A stretch of DNA of 64,000 nt from JAHFRG01 sp041495205. Its GTDB lineage: Bacteria > Pseudomonadota > Gammaproteobacteria > Burkholderiales > JAHFRG01. Within the stretch, counting starts at the first letter, position 1, and every line of letters begins with the position of its first letter. The notes beneath the pieces are model-generated. The model ran no database searches and was not told where the DNA came from. It saw only the letters and a list, made by a program, of their open reading frames with translations. The translations under genes were made by a program, and so were the position numbers. Location of the stretch: assembly GCA_041495205.1 (NCBI GenBank), contig JBGQCF010000002.1, positions 62,001-126,000 of the forward strand, in the 5' to 3' direction. Positions 1 to 8,717 of the stretch are shown here, one piece after another.

Positions 1-2512
1 CAAACCACAAGATTGCCGTAAAAGCTGCCGCAAAACTTATCATCAACTCGACTGGATGTAGCGGGGAGAAACGAAACACCTCCCGCAGAGATGGCACGTA
101 AATCACCAGCGTAAGGCCGATAAGGGTCCAGCCCACGATCCACCACAGGGCCGCGTTGGGCGTGCGCAGCATGGTTAACAGAGTGCGCGAGTGGGAACGG
201 TTGGCGAGGATGAGGCCCAGGTTGCCCAAAACGATGGTCGTGAATGCGAACGCGCGCGCCTCGGTTTCTGCGGCACCCGAACCCAGCGAGTAGCCATACA
301 CCGCCCATACGACGATCAGCAGGCTGACCCCTTGCAGCAGACTCAGCGCTAAGGCCAGACGGCTGAACAACGGCGCACGCGGGTCGCGAGGTGAGCGCTG
401 CATCAGATCGCTCTCGCCGGGCTCCGCCTCGAACGCGATCGAGCATGCCGGGTCGATGACGAACTCGAGGAATACGATATGCACCGGGAACAACATCAGT
501 GGCCAGCCCAGCACCAGCGGGATAAGCGACATGCCGGCGGTGGGCACGTGCACAGCTAAAATGTAAGTCATGGCGTGGCGGATGTTATCGTAGATGCGCC
601 GCCCCATTTTCATGGTGTTGACGATGGAGGCGAAATCGTCGTCAAGCAGCACCAGCGAGGCCGCCTCCCGTGCAACGTCAGTGCCGCGTCCGCCCATCGC
701 CACGCCGATGTGGGCGGCTTTAAGCGCCGGCGCGTCGTTCACCCCGTCGCCGGTCATTGCCACGATCTCGCCGTTGGCCTTGAACGCGTTGACGATGCGT
801 AATTTCTGTTCCGGCACGACCCGCGCGAAGATGTTGATTGTGCGGATGCGCTGCTGCAAATCCGTGTCGCTCATGGCGTCGAGCTGCGGACCGGTGATTA
901 CCTGATCGTGCAGCGTAAGGCCGATTTGCCGGGCGATAGCCTGCGCCGTGCCCGGATAGTCGCCGGTGATCATCACCACGCGGATGCCTGCGCTGTAGCA
1001 ATCGGCCAGCGCAGCCGCAACGGTGGGACGCACTGGATCGGCAAGTCCGATCAGGCCGACCAGTTCAAAGTCGAAGTCGTGCTGCCCATTAGGCCAGTGC
1101 GGACCGTCGAAGCCTGCCCGCGCCACGCCCAGGACGCGCAGGCCTTCGGCCGCCATCCGGCTGACTTTCTCGCCGAGTTGATGACGGATGTTGTCGGGCA
1201 GGTGACATAGGTCGGCAATGGCCTCGGGTGCGCCCTTGGTGGCGATGATGTGGCCGTGCCCGCCGGGGGTTTTCCATGCGTGCGAGTGGGCGAGCAGCTC
1301 CCGGGTCAGCGCGTACTCGTGCTTCAGCGCCCAGTCATAATGCAAGTGCTCGGTCTGCGCCAGGAAGCGCTGGCCGAGTTCCATGAGCGCCTTTTCCATC
1401 GGGTCGAACGGGTCGACCTCGCTTGCCAGGATTCCATATTCCACCAGCTCGTGGAATTGCTCCGGCAGCTCTTCGGCGCGGTCCGGGTGAATGTCGAGGA
1501 ATTCGCCGCCGGCGTAGAGCTTGCGCACCGCCATGCGGTTCAATGTGAGGGTGCCGGTTTTGTCCACGCATAGAACGGTGGTCGATCCCAGCGTCTCGAT
1601 CGCCGGAACATGGCGCGTCAATACTCGTTGGTGCGAAATGCGCCAAGCGCCCAACGCCAGGAACACGGTGACGACTACCGGAAATTCCTGCGGCAGCAGC
1701 GCCATTGCCAAGGTGATGCCGGCCAGCGTCCCGGCCAGCCAGTCACCGCGGGTGAGGCCGTACAGTACCACCACCAGCACGCACAGCGACAGCCCGATAA
1801 ATGCCAGCTTGCGGACGAAACCCGCGGTTTGACGCTGCAGCGGAGTCGATTCCGCGGTTATCGTTTGCAGCACTGTGCCGATCTTGCCGATTTCCGTAGC
1901 CGTGCCGGTGGACAACACTTCAGCCACACCTTTGCCCTGCACCAGCAGGGTGCCGGAGAAGATGAACGGCAGGCCGTCACCGCCGGGCTGCTGCAGTTGC
2001 TGCGTGCCATCCCAGGAGATCTTGGTCACCGGCACCGACTCACCTGTGAGCAGCGACTCGTCTATGCAAAGGTCGTTGCACGACAGCAGCACCGCGTCGG
2101 CCGGCACGCGGTCGCCCTCATTCAGAATCAGGAGGTCGCCGCGCACCACTTCGCGGCCGGAGATGCGCAGTTGCACCCCGTCGCGGATTACCAGCGCGCG
2201 CGGGCTCGACAGGTCGCGCAGTGCTTCCAGCGCCCGCTCAGTCTTGCGTTCCTGGAAGATGGTGATACCCATGATCATGACTACGAAGGAGAGCAGGATC
2301 AGCGCCTCGTGTACATTGCCAAGAATGAGGTAGATTGCGCCGGCGGCGCCGAGCAGCAGGAACATGGGCTCCTTCACCACCTGCACAGCGATGGCAAACA
2401 GCCCGGAAGCCTTGCCGGAGGGGAGCTCGTTCGGCCCGTCGGTCTGCAATCTGAGTGCAGCTTCCGTGCGAGTGAGGCCGGCGGGCATCGCGAGTTCCTG
2501 TTTGGGTTCCAT
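1..2512 (-). CDS. Cation-transporting P-type ATPase (Ca2+-type), 3' end outside window
   Basis: Inner-membrane pump that moves a cation using ATP through an aspartyl-phosphate intermediate. About 837 codons are visible and the frame runs off position 1. The C-terminal membrane block with motif PVHIVFLEF (near 460-490) is already present, so little is missing. Seen: GPNELPS near the N-terminus, TGES, the phosphorylation motif DKTGT with Asp at residue 317 (1562-1564), and hinge motif TGDGVND around residue 590. The TM4 motif reads LPQEFPVV, where relatives usually have PEEFP. Motifs at both ends fall in one frame, so no frameshift is apparent. ATG 2512 has no Shine-Dalgarno sequence; ATG 2488 (MPAGLTRTE) has AGGA upstream and matches where the family usually begins. 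A MITE-like repeat lies 20 bases upstream. The exact ion is uncertain. Confidence 0.85.
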   Translation of the reverse strand, partial: MEPKQELAMPAGLTRTEAALRLQTDGPNELPSGKASGLFAIAVQVVKEPMFLLLGAAGAIYLILGNVHEALILLSFVVMIMGITIFQERKTERALEALRDLSSPRALVIRDGVQLRISGREVVRGDLLILNEGDRVPADAVLLSCNDLCIDESLLTGESVPVTKISWDGTQQLQQPGGDGLPFIFSGTLLVQGKGVAEVLSTGTATEIGKIGTVLQTITAESTPLQRQTAGFVRKLAFIGLSLCVLVVVLYGLTRGDWLAGTLAGITLAMALLPQEFPVVVTVFLALGAWRISHQRVLTRHVPAIETLGSTTVLCVDKTGTLTLNRMAVRKLYAGGEFLDIHPDRAEELPEQFHELVEYGILASEVDPFDPMEKALMELGQRFLAQTEHLHYDWALKHEYALTRELLAHSHAWKTPGGHGHIIATKGAPEAIADLCHLPDNIRHQLGEKVSRMAAEGLRVLGVARAGFDGPHWPNGQHDFDFELVGLIGLADPVRPTVAAALADCYSAGIRVVMITGDYPGTAQAIARQIGLTLHDQVITGPQLDAMSDTDLQQRIRTINIFARVVPEQKLRIVNAFKANGEIVAMTGDGVNDAPALKAAHIGVAMGGRGTDVAREAASLVLLDDDFASIVNTMKMGRRIYDNIRHAMTYILAVHVPTAGMSLIPLVLGWPLMLFPVHIVFLEFVIDPACSIAFEAEPGESDLMQRSPRDPRAPLFSRLALALSLLQGVSLLIVVWAVYGYSLGSGAAETEARAFAFTTIVLGNLGLILANRSHSRTLLTMLRTPNAALWWIVGWTLIGLTLVIYVPSLREVFRFSPLHPVELMISFAAAFTAILWF

Positions 2513-2532
2513 TTTTTTCAAGCGGGGGCTGA

Positions 2533-2806
2533 GGAACCTCTGATTAAGTCCCGCGTGGCCGCGACGGCGGCTTTCCGGGATGGGATGCGCGAAGCGAGGC
2601 GCAGCCAATGGCCAATCCCCTTGGCAAGCCGAGCGACAAAGCAGACCGCCCGGGAAGCCCCGTCCCTCCGGGTTGCGGCAAAATGCGGCGTCTGCGTCGT
2701 TGCGCTCCTCGGCTTCGTAGTGCAAGCTACGACCTTCGTCGCGCGCCTTGCATCCATCCGCATTTTGCCAGCAACGCGGTTCACGAAGGACTTAATCAGA
2801 GGTTCC
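2533..2806. repeat. MITE-like element with 19-bp perfect terminal inverted repeats
   Basis: GGAACCTCTGATTAAGTCC at 2533-2551 is repeated in exact inverted orientation at 2788-2806, enclosing about 236 bp. The interior has no convincing coding frame and contains further imperfect pairs (ATGCGG, TTTTGCC, GTAGCTTGCACTACG-like). No flanking target duplication is obvious. The right end overlaps the 3' end of the alcohol dehydrogenase gene and supplies its stop codon; the left end lies just upstream of the P-type ATPase. It resembles a non-autonomous insertion element or a large intergenic repeat family. No second copy was found in this window. Confidence 0.7.
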
Positions 2807-3814
2807 ATTAGCCGCACGTCCTCCCTGCATGTCTGTGACTAACACCGCGGCGCCGCTTATTTTCCCCTCGCGCAGTTTTGCCAAGGCCTCGTTGGCGCGC
2901 TCGAGCGGAAAGCGCTCCACTTCAGTTCGCACCGGCACCTGCGGACAAAGACTGAGAAACTCTTCGCCATCGCGGCGTGTGAGGTTGGCCACTGAACGAA
3001 TCACCCGCTCACCCCAGAGATCGCGGTAAGGAAAGGATGGGATAGCGCTCATATGGATGCCGGCACAGACCACTACACCGCCTTTTGCCACGGCTTTCAG
3101 CGCTGCAGGAACCAGGCTTCCCACCGGCGCGAACAGGATAGCGGCATCCAGTTCTTCCGGTGCGGGCTCATCCGAGCTTCCAGCCCATACGGCGCCGAGC
3201 CGCCGCGCCAACGCTTGCGCAACGCGATCATCCGGCCGGGTAAAGGCAAAGACTTCCCGCCCTTGATGCCGCGCCACTTGTGCGACGATATGCGCCGCAG
3301 CGCCAAAACCGTAAATGCCAAGCCGTTTTGCGTCGCCTGCCGCGACGAGGGAACGATAGCCGATCAAGCCTGCGCAAAGCAGGGGAGCCGCTTCCGCGTC
3401 ACCATATTCCTTCGGAATGGGAAAACAGTAGCGCTGGTCCGCAATTGTGTACTCGGCGTAACCGCCATCAATGTGATAGCCGGTGAAGCGCGCCTTGTCG
3501 CATAAGTTTTCCCGCCCGGCGCGGCAGTATCGGCAAGTGCGGCAGGTGTAGCCCAGCCAGGGCACGCCCACCCGATCGCCCAATGCAAAGCGCTCCGCGC
3601 CTTCGCCTTTTGCCGCAACCGTTCCGACAATTTCATGGCCGGGTATGATGGGACGTTTGCCGTCGATAAGATCGCCATCCACCACGTGCAGATCGGTTCG
3701 ACAGACACCGCAGGCGCGGACTTGTATCAGGACTTGACCTGATTCGGGCGCCGGAACCGGCAATTCCGACAGATGCAGCATCTCGTGGGGTGCATTGAGA
3801 ACCATCGCACGCAT
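2792..3814 (-). CDS. Zinc-dependent alcohol dehydrogenase (MDR superfamily)
   Basis: Cytoplasmic NAD(P)-dependent medium-chain alcohol dehydrogenase of 340 residues, the normal family length. Seen: catalytic zinc ligands in ACGVCRTDLHV and PGHE, the four-cysteine structural zinc loop CRTCRYCRAGRENLC (about residues 87-101), and a Rossmann motif YGFGAAAH near residue 170 (a variant of GxGxxG). It resembles the AdhA group acting on primary alcohols or aldehydes; substrate not determinable. The last four codons and TAA stop lie inside the terminal repeat of the adjacent MITE-like element, so the original C-terminus has probably been replaced. An FNR-like box lies about 74 bases upstream of the ATG (3882-3895), suggesting anaerobic control. 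It has no operon partner. Confidence 0.87.
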   Translation of the reverse strand: MRAMVLNAPHEMLHLSELPVPAPESGQVLIQVRACGVCRTDLHVVDGDLIDGKRPIIPGHEIVGTVAAKGEGAERFALGDRVGVPWLGYTCRTCRYCRAGRENLCDKARFTGYHIDGGYAEYTIADQRYCFPIPKEYGDAEAAPLLCAGLIGYRSLVAAGDAKRLGIYGFGAAAHIVAQVARHQGREVFAFTRPDDRVAQALARRLGAVWAGSSDEPAPEELDAAILFAPVGSLVPAALKAVAKGGVVVCAGIHMSAIPSFPYRDLWGERVIRSVANLTRRDGEEFLSLCPQVPVRTEVERFPLERANEALAKLREGKISGAAVLVTDMQGGRAANGTSD

Positions 3815-3881
3815 AGTGTTTCCTCTACGAAACCTCTAATCAGCCAGAAATTTAAAGATATCCATACTGCCGCAAGCTTAC

Positions 3882-3895
3882 TTGACCCAGATCAA
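3882..3895. promoter_or_regulatory. FNR/Anr-type box
   Basis: TTGACCCAGATCAA matches TTGAT-N4-ATCAA with one mismatch. It lies between the divergent alcohol dehydrogenase (start 3814, minus) and the pump remnant; the dehydrogenase is the likely target. Confidence 0.55.
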
Positions 3896-3940
3896 AGGCA
3901 ATGTGAATGCCTCGATTCATAATAAATCAAATATGACGAT

Positions 3941-4000
3941 GATTTGAAAGCAGCGCCAGTCTTTATTATGAAGCTACACGCTAACGAAACGCGTTTGTCG
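3941..4000. repeat. Copy 1 of a two-part degenerate repeat (partner at 8203-8296)
   Basis: 3941-3963 (GATTTGAAAGCAGCGCCAGT...) and 3964-4000 (TATTATGAAGCTACACGCT...) match 8203-8224 and 8261-8296. The two halves are contiguous here but separated by 36 bases in copy 2. Both copies lie immediately upstream of a truncated gene tail, suggesting they mark related rearrangement junctions. Confidence 0.5.
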
Positions 4001-4025
4001 GATGTCTTGCTTCGTTTTTGCCGTC

Positions 4026-4634
4026 CGCGAAGGCCGGATTAGGTTCCAGCGGTTCCTGACCTACACGTTCAATATGCTCGTCAAGAAGATTGAGATTGTC
4101 GCTTTCCTTGCGGTCGGGCTCGCGCTGACCAGCCACGCGGTCATGATACCAGCGCTCATGGTTTTTTTGTTCATGACGAATGATTTTCTCAGCATGTCGC
4201 TCACCACCGACCGCGCGAGCCCCGCGCCTTCGCCCAGCGTCTGGCGCATGCGTAACATTACTGCGGCTGCGGTCGCCCTCGGGGCGTGCAAGCTTGGCTT
4301 CTCCACCTCGCTGCTGGCGTTCGGAAAGTTTCAGCTCGGGCTCGACCCAAGAGAAGTGCAGACGCTGGCGTTTGTCACACTCGCGTTCGGCAATCAATCA
4401 GTTTTGTACGTGCTGCGTGAACGGCGCCATATGTGGAGCTCCAAGCCGAGTTCTTGGGTTCTGACGTCATCGTTGGCTGACGTTGCGATTGTCTTAACGC
4501 TCGCATTGTCCGGCATCTTGATGGGGCCGCTCCCCTGGAGCATCATCGTGGGGATTTTTGCTGCCGCGACGGGATTCTCTCTGGTCCTTGATCAGATCAA
4601 GTTGCCGGTTACGTCCGCGTTCAGGGTCGAGTAG
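4026..4634 (+). pseudogene. C-terminal remnant of a plasma-membrane-type P-type ATPase
   Basis: About 200 codons starting at GRIRFQRFLTYTF resemble only the last membrane domain of P-type proton/cation ATPases: the NML/VKKIE helix, MTNDFLSMSL, LAFGNQSVLYVLRERRH, and a closing DQIKLPV. The phosphorylation, nucleotide-binding and actuator domains are absent, so this cannot be a working pump. Residues upstream of about 4026 do not fit the family, which places the truncation point there. An open frame from 4002 would allow translation of a membrane peptide of about 210 residues, but function is unlikely. It differs in sequence from the intact Ca-type pump at 1-2512 and so is not a recent copy of it. 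Confidence 0.75.
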
Positions 4635-4711
4635 CGCATCGAGTCAGTTTGCCGAATCCTGCCCGTGTTCGTTCGGGATATAAGGGACAAGAGTTGAAAG
4701 GGTAAAATCAA

Positions 4712-5863
4712 ATGAGCTGGAAGTGGCCGAGCAAGAGCTGGATCGTGGCGGGCGTGATTATCGCCCTTTTGATGTTTGCTGCGGCATACCGCATTTTCTT
4801 CCACGCCACGCCGGTCGACACCGCCGCGGTACGCGACGGTACGCTGAACGACGAGCTTCATGGGCCGGGCACGGTGCAGGCTCGAATACCCGTGACCGTC
4901 GGCACACGCATCACCGGGGTGATTGCCACGCTGCACGCGGATCAGGGGGACGCAGTGCAAAATGCGCAGTTGCTCGCGACGTTGGATGACCGCGACTTGG
5001 TGGCGAAGGCGGCCGCCGCTCAGGATGTCTTAAGGACAGCGCACCACAACGTGACGGTGGCCGAGGCCTCGCTGGAGAAGGCGCGGTCGGACCTCGTGCT
5101 TGCCCGCAACAACTATCAGCGGGAGTCCGGGCTTATGGCGCAGGGCTTTATTTCCGAGGCGGCCATGGATTCCACCCGTGCCGCATTGCGGTCGGCGGAA
5201 AGCGGCGAGCAAAGCGCAGTGGCATCGCTGGCCGCGCGCAAATCCGACGTATTGAACGCCGAGCATGAGCTTCACTATGCGGATGCGCAGCGCTCCTACG
5301 CCAAAATCGTTGCGCCGATGGATGGAATCATCATCGGGCGCGACGCGGAAGTCGGCGACACAGTCGTGCCAGGCAGCGCCATATTCCGGATGGTGGACCC
5401 GCGGACGCTGTGGGTCGCCACCCGAATCGACGAGTCCGTGGTCGGACGCGCTGCAGTCGGCCAGTCGGCACGCATCCGGCTGCGCACCGGCGGGGAGATG
5501 GGCGGCAAGGTGGTTCGCATCGTGCGCCAGTCGGATGCGGCCACCCGCGAGTTGGAAGTCGACGTGGCGTTCGATTCCCCGCCGCGCGATTTCGCCATTG
5601 ATCAGGAGGCGGAGGTGACCATTATGACCGCTCGGGTCAGCGGGCTGGTGGCGCCCGCATCAGCCCTCGTGCAGCACGGTGGCGTGACCGGAGTGCTGGT
5701 TGTGCGTGAAGGCCACGCGCGTTTCCAGCCGGTCAAGATCGGCGTTTCCCAAGGTTCCATGGTAATCGTGACCGAAGGCCTGCTGAAGGGTGAGTTGATC
5801 ATCACGAAACCCCAGAACATACGGCCGGACGAGCACGTGCGTCCGGTGACGCAGGAAAGCTGA
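4712..5863 (+). CDS. HlyD/MacA-family periplasmic adaptor of an ABC export system
   Basis: Membrane-fusion protein of 383 residues, the usual family size. Seen: N-terminal membrane anchor (about residues 10-28, IVAGVIIALLMFAAAY), a first lipoyl half (VTVGTRITGVIATLHADQGDAV), a coiled-coil hairpin at about residues 90-195, a second lipoyl half (IVAPMDGIIIGRDAEVGDTV), then beta-barrel and membrane-proximal domains. It would link an inner-membrane transporter to the outer membrane or periplasm. It is first in a tight three-gene operon, overlapping the permease start by one base, as in MacAB- and DevBCA-like systems. No outer-membrane TolC partner is present nearby. The substrate is unknown. Confidence 0.87.
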   Translation: MSWKWPSKSWIVAGVIIALLMFAAAYRIFFHATPVDTAAVRDGTLNDELHGPGTVQARIPVTVGTRITGVIATLHADQGDAVQNAQLLATLDDRDLVAKAAAAQDVLRTAHHNVTVAEASLEKARSDLVLARNNYQRESGLMAQGFISEAAMDSTRAALRSAESGEQSAVASLAARKSDVLNAEHELHYADAQRSYAKIVAPMDGIIIGRDAEVGDTVVPGSAIFRMVDPRTLWVATRIDESVVGRAAVGQSARIRLRTGGEMGGKVVRIVRQSDAATRELEVDVAFDSPPRDFAIDQEAEVTIMTARVSGLVAPASALVQHGGVTGVLVVREGHARFQPVKIGVSQGSMVIVTEGLLKGELIITKPQNIRPDEHVRPVTQES

Positions 5864-7056
5864 TGGACCTCGCCGTCAAGGACGTCCGGCGCCACCTCGG
5901 CAAGTTTGGCGCTACCATCGTGGGTGTTGGCCTTCTGATTGCCATCGTCCTCTTCATGAACGGCATCTACCAGGGCAACATCGGCGATGGGTTATGGCTG
6001 ATCAACAACGTGGACACCGATCTGTGGGTCGTTGAGCGCAATCGCGGAGGGCCGTTCAACGAGCAGTCGCGCATGCCGGAGGATGCGTACAAAAGTGTGG
6101 CGGCGACGCCGGGAATCGCCCAGGCCAGCCCGTTCATCATCTACACGGTGCAGCGGGACGTAGGCGGCCGAAGCCAGCAGTTCACCATCATTGGCTACGA
6201 CGTGTTCGGCGGCATCGGCGGACCTGGCCGGATCGTTGCTGGACAAACCATCCGTCAGGCCCATTACGAGATATTGGTGGACGAGAAACTTGGTCTGCAG
6301 CTGGGGCAAATCGTCCGGCTGGGCGTCCACGATTACACCGTGGTGGGTCTCGCCAAGGGTGCCGTCGACTCGGGTGGCAACCCCCTCGTCTACCTGTCGC
6401 TGCACGATGCTCAGGAGGTGCTCTACCAGCAGGACAACCGGGCTCTGCTCGCCCAGCGCGCGGCGAGCCTGAAGGCGCTGGAGCGAGCGGGTAATCTTCC
6501 GGAGCAGGCGGAGAAGCTGCTGTCGCTCGTCTCCCCGCCTACCGACACCGTGAGCGCGGTTTTAGTGCGCTTGTCCCCGGGGACGGATCCGCAGCAGGTG
6601 ACGCGGCGCATCCAGGATTGGCTCTATTACAATGTCTATACCACCCCCCAGGAGCGCGACCTCATGCTTCAAGGTCGCCTCCAGAAGATGACCGTCATCC
6701 TGGCGCTGTTCCGCTCCCTCCTTGTCATCGTGTCCATCGTCATCATCGCGCTGCTGGTCTACGTGCTCACGATCGAGAAGATTAAAGCCATCGCGACCCT
6801 CAAGCTGATAGGCGCGTCCAACTGGATCATCGTGCGCCTGATCCTCGAACAATCCCTGGTGCTGACGGTGGCCAGCTTCGGCTTCGCCTACGCGGTGGTG
6901 AACCTCACCTATGAACACTTTCCCCGCACCCTGGTGTTCCTTCCCTCGGAGACGCTACTCACGTTCGGTGTGCTGTTCGTGGGCGGGGCGCTGGCCAGCT
7001 TGCTCGCCATCTGGCAGGCGTTGCGCACTCCGCCTTCGTTGGCCCTAGGGGGCTGA
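5863..7056 (+). CDS. ABC transporter permease, FtsX/MacB/DevC-like
   Basis: Inner-membrane permease of 397 residues with the FtsX-type layout: one N-terminal membrane helix (about residues 17-35), a large periplasmic domain (about 36-275), then three C-terminal helices (RSLLVIVSIVIIALLVYVLTIE; SLVLTVASFGFAYAVV; LLTFGVLFVGGALASLLAI). The motif EKIKAIATLKLIGAS before the last helices is typical of the family's cytoplasmic coupling loop. It has no fused ATPase, so it is DevC-like rather than a full MacB; the ATPase is the next gene, one base downstream. It probably works with the HlyD-like adaptor as a tripartite exporter. Confidence 0.87.
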   Translation: MDLAVKDVRRHLGKFGATIVGVGLLIAIVLFMNGIYQGNIGDGLWLINNVDTDLWVVERNRGGPFNEQSRMPEDAYKSVAATPGIAQASPFIIYTVQRDVGGRSQQFTIIGYDVFGGIGGPGRIVAGQTIRQAHYEILVDEKLGLQLGQIVRLGVHDYTVVGLAKGAVDSGGNPLVYLSLHDAQEVLYQQDNRALLAQRAASLKALERAGNLPEQAEKLLSLVSPPTDTVSAVLVRLSPGTDPQQVTRRIQDWLYYNVYTTPQERDLMLQGRLQKMTVILALFRSLLVIVSIVIIALLVYVLTIEKIKAIATLKLIGASNWIIVRLILEQSLVLTVASFGFAYAVVNLTYEHFPRTLVFLPSETLLTFGVLFVGGALASLLAIWQALRTPPSLALGG

Positions 7057-7057
7057 A

Positions 7058-7798
7058 ATGGCGGCAGTACTTCGGGTCGAAGGACTAAAGAAAGTCTACG
7101 GCAGCGGCGAGACCGCGGTAACCGCTTTGCGCGACATCGCGTTCTCGGTGAACGGCGGGGAGCTCATGGCCTTGTTGGGTCCGAGCGGTTCCGGCAAGAG
7201 TACGTTGCTGCTTTGCATCAGCCTGATTCTCGAACCCACCGCCGGACTCATCGTGATGAACGGACGGGAGATTTATCATGACGCCTGGACCGGGATTGAC
7301 GTGCGGCGCTTCCGCCGCGAAAACATCGGATTCGTCTTTCAGACCCAGAACCTGATCCCGTTTCTGACCGCCGTGGACAACATCGCGCTGGCGATGACGC
7401 TCAACGGAATGAAGGACCGCGTCGCAAGGAAGCGCTCCCGTGATCTGCTCGAATACCTGGGTGTCGGCCACCGCGCAGATGTCCTTCCTGCGTACCTTTC
7501 GGGAGGCGAGCAGCAGCGGGTCGCCATCGGCCGCGCCCTCGCCAACCAGCCCCCGCTCATTCTGGCAGACGAGCCGACCGCCTCCCTCGATACCGAAAAA
7601 GGGATGAAGGTCATGGGGCTGCTCAAGCGCATTGCCAAGGAGCGGAACTCGGCGGTCATCGTCGTTACTCACGACGAGCGGATGATTGCGGGTTTCGATA
7701 ACGTTTACCGCCTCTGGGACGGGCGCTTAGTCATCGACTCGCCCAACATCGGGAAAGCCGCGGCGCCTGCGGTCTCGGATGCATCCTCCGCTTCGTGA
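7058..7798 (+). CDS. ABC transporter ATP-binding protein (LolD/MacB/DevA-like)
   Basis: Cytoplasmic ATPase of 246 residues that powers the preceding permease. Seen: Walker A GPSGSGKS at residues 41-48, Q-loop FVFQTQNLIP near 91-100, signature LSGGEQQ at 146-152, Walker B LILADE at 166-171, and an H-loop in VVTHDER. The order adaptor, permease, ATPase with gaps of -1 and +1 base indicates one transcript. The last 20 residues (KAAAPAVSDASSAS) are low-complexity. Substrates of this group include lipoproteins, glycolipids and antimicrobial compounds; nothing here decides between them. Confidence 0.88.
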   Translation: MAAVLRVEGLKKVYGSGETAVTALRDIAFSVNGGELMALLGPSGSGKSTLLLCISLILEPTAGLIVMNGREIYHDAWTGIDVRRFRRENIGFVFQTQNLIPFLTAVDNIALAMTLNGMKDRVARKRSRDLLEYLGVGHRADVLPAYLSGGEQQRVAIGRALANQPPLILADEPTASLDTEKGMKVMGLLKRIAKERNSAVIVVTHDERMIAGFDNVYRLWDGRLVIDSPNIGKAAAPAVSDASSAS

Positions 7799-8385
7799 AG
7801 CGCGACGAGATTTGGTTGACTGGATTGCAAGTGATTACAAAGCTCGGTGCCTGCATTCCGGAATCGGGTATCAATCATCTGCCGAGTCCCAGCATGCGCG
7901 CAGGGCGGCGTACGGTCGCTTACATAGAACGAGGCAACTCCAAACAGAGTGAATGCCGAAAAGTGCCTGCCTCGAGTGCTGCGGGATATACCGATGCCGC
8001 GTTCAGAGGTCGAGCGACATGACACGAACAAACGGAGCGGAAAGCTTCCACCGGCCATCGTGATGACGAACCTGGAAAGTGCAGTGGTTTATGATCATAG
8101 CCGCAGTGTTGCCCCTTCTCATCATTGTCGTCATTGAGAAGGCGGGTAAACCGGCGCCAATGCTTTCAGTAGATTGGTCCGTAGTAAATTACATGCGAAG
8201 AAGATTTGAAAGCGGCGCAGTCTTCACGAGTTGGGTAACAATGCGTTTTTATTAAGTCAGTATTATGAGGCTGAACGCTGCCAAAGCGCATTTATCGAGC
8301 AAGCTCGCTTGAAAAATCATGCGGGTGATTTGCGGGGGCGCGTACCGCGCCTCGATCGAAATTTCGCAGTTCCGGCGCGCCGCAT
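7799..8385 (+). other. Long non-coding stretch with a possible 54-codon membrane peptide
   Basis: Most of this 587-base gap holds nothing recognisable. At 8091-8255 an open frame begins MIIAAVLPLLIIVVIEK, a single plausible membrane helix, and ends after 54 residues; it has no good ribosome site and its 3' half overlaps repeat copy 2, so it may be a decayed gene start. Repeat copy 2 occupies 8203-8296. No terminator hairpin was seen after the ABC operon. Confidence 0.3.
8203..8296. repeat. Copy 2 of a two-part degenerate repeat (partner at 3941-4000)
   Basis: 8203-8224 and 8261-8296 match the two halves of 3941-4000, with 36 extra bases (8225-8260) between them here. The first half is nearly identical; the second matches at about three quarters of positions. 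It lies about 90 bases upstream of the ribonucleotide reductase remnant. Confidence 0.5.
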
Positions 8386-8667
8386 ACCCCTGCGTTCAAG
8401 ACGGTGGCGGAAGTCAGCCCGCACGCGCAGCTTGCAATGCAGGCGGCGCTTCAAACTTTCGTTGACAACGCGATTTCAAAAACTATCACCGTGCCTGCCG
8501 ATTTCGAGTACAAGCAATTCTGCTCTCTTTACCAGGACGCTTACCACCTGGGTCTGAAAGGATGCACCACATTCCGGCCCAACCCGGTGACGGGCGCGGT
8601 GCTTTTGCAGCCCGCTGAGACCGTGATGGAAACTACCTGCTGTGCCAGGCCCGAGCGCGGGTCTTGA
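8386..8667 (+). pseudogene. nrdJ: Remnant of vitamin B12-dependent ribonucleotide reductase C-terminal region
   Basis: Roughly 80 codons, from TPAFKTVAEVSP through AMQAALQTFVDNAISKTI and GLKGCTTFRPNP to VTGAVL, resemble the final part of the adenosylcobalamin-dependent (class II) reductase catalytic barrel. The rest of the enzyme, including most active-site residues, is missing, and the expected cysteine-rich zinc tail is replaced by an unrelated ending (METTCCARPERGS). This is a fragment without enzyme function. It sits between repeat copy 2 and the Hsp20 gene, mirroring the arrangement of repeat copy 1 and the pump remnant at 4 kb. Confidence 0.75.
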
Positions 8668-8717
8668 TCGCTTTCAAGTGCGCCGAGGCGGCGGACTCCC
8701 CCGGCGCATGAAAGATA

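Noticed and set aside
2518..2817. A 99-codon minus-strand frame inside the MITE-like element
   Set aside because: It is formed by the repeat itself; the sequence is Arg/Ala-rich with no domain, and it overlaps the dehydrogenase end.
1610..2842. A 410-codon open frame on the plus strand
   Set aside because: It is antisense to the P-type ATPase, whose motifs DKTGT and TGES lie in the minus frame; the plus translation has no family character.
4588..4601. TTGATCAGATCAA resembling an FNR box
   Set aside because: The half-sites are three bases apart rather than four and it lies inside the pump remnant.
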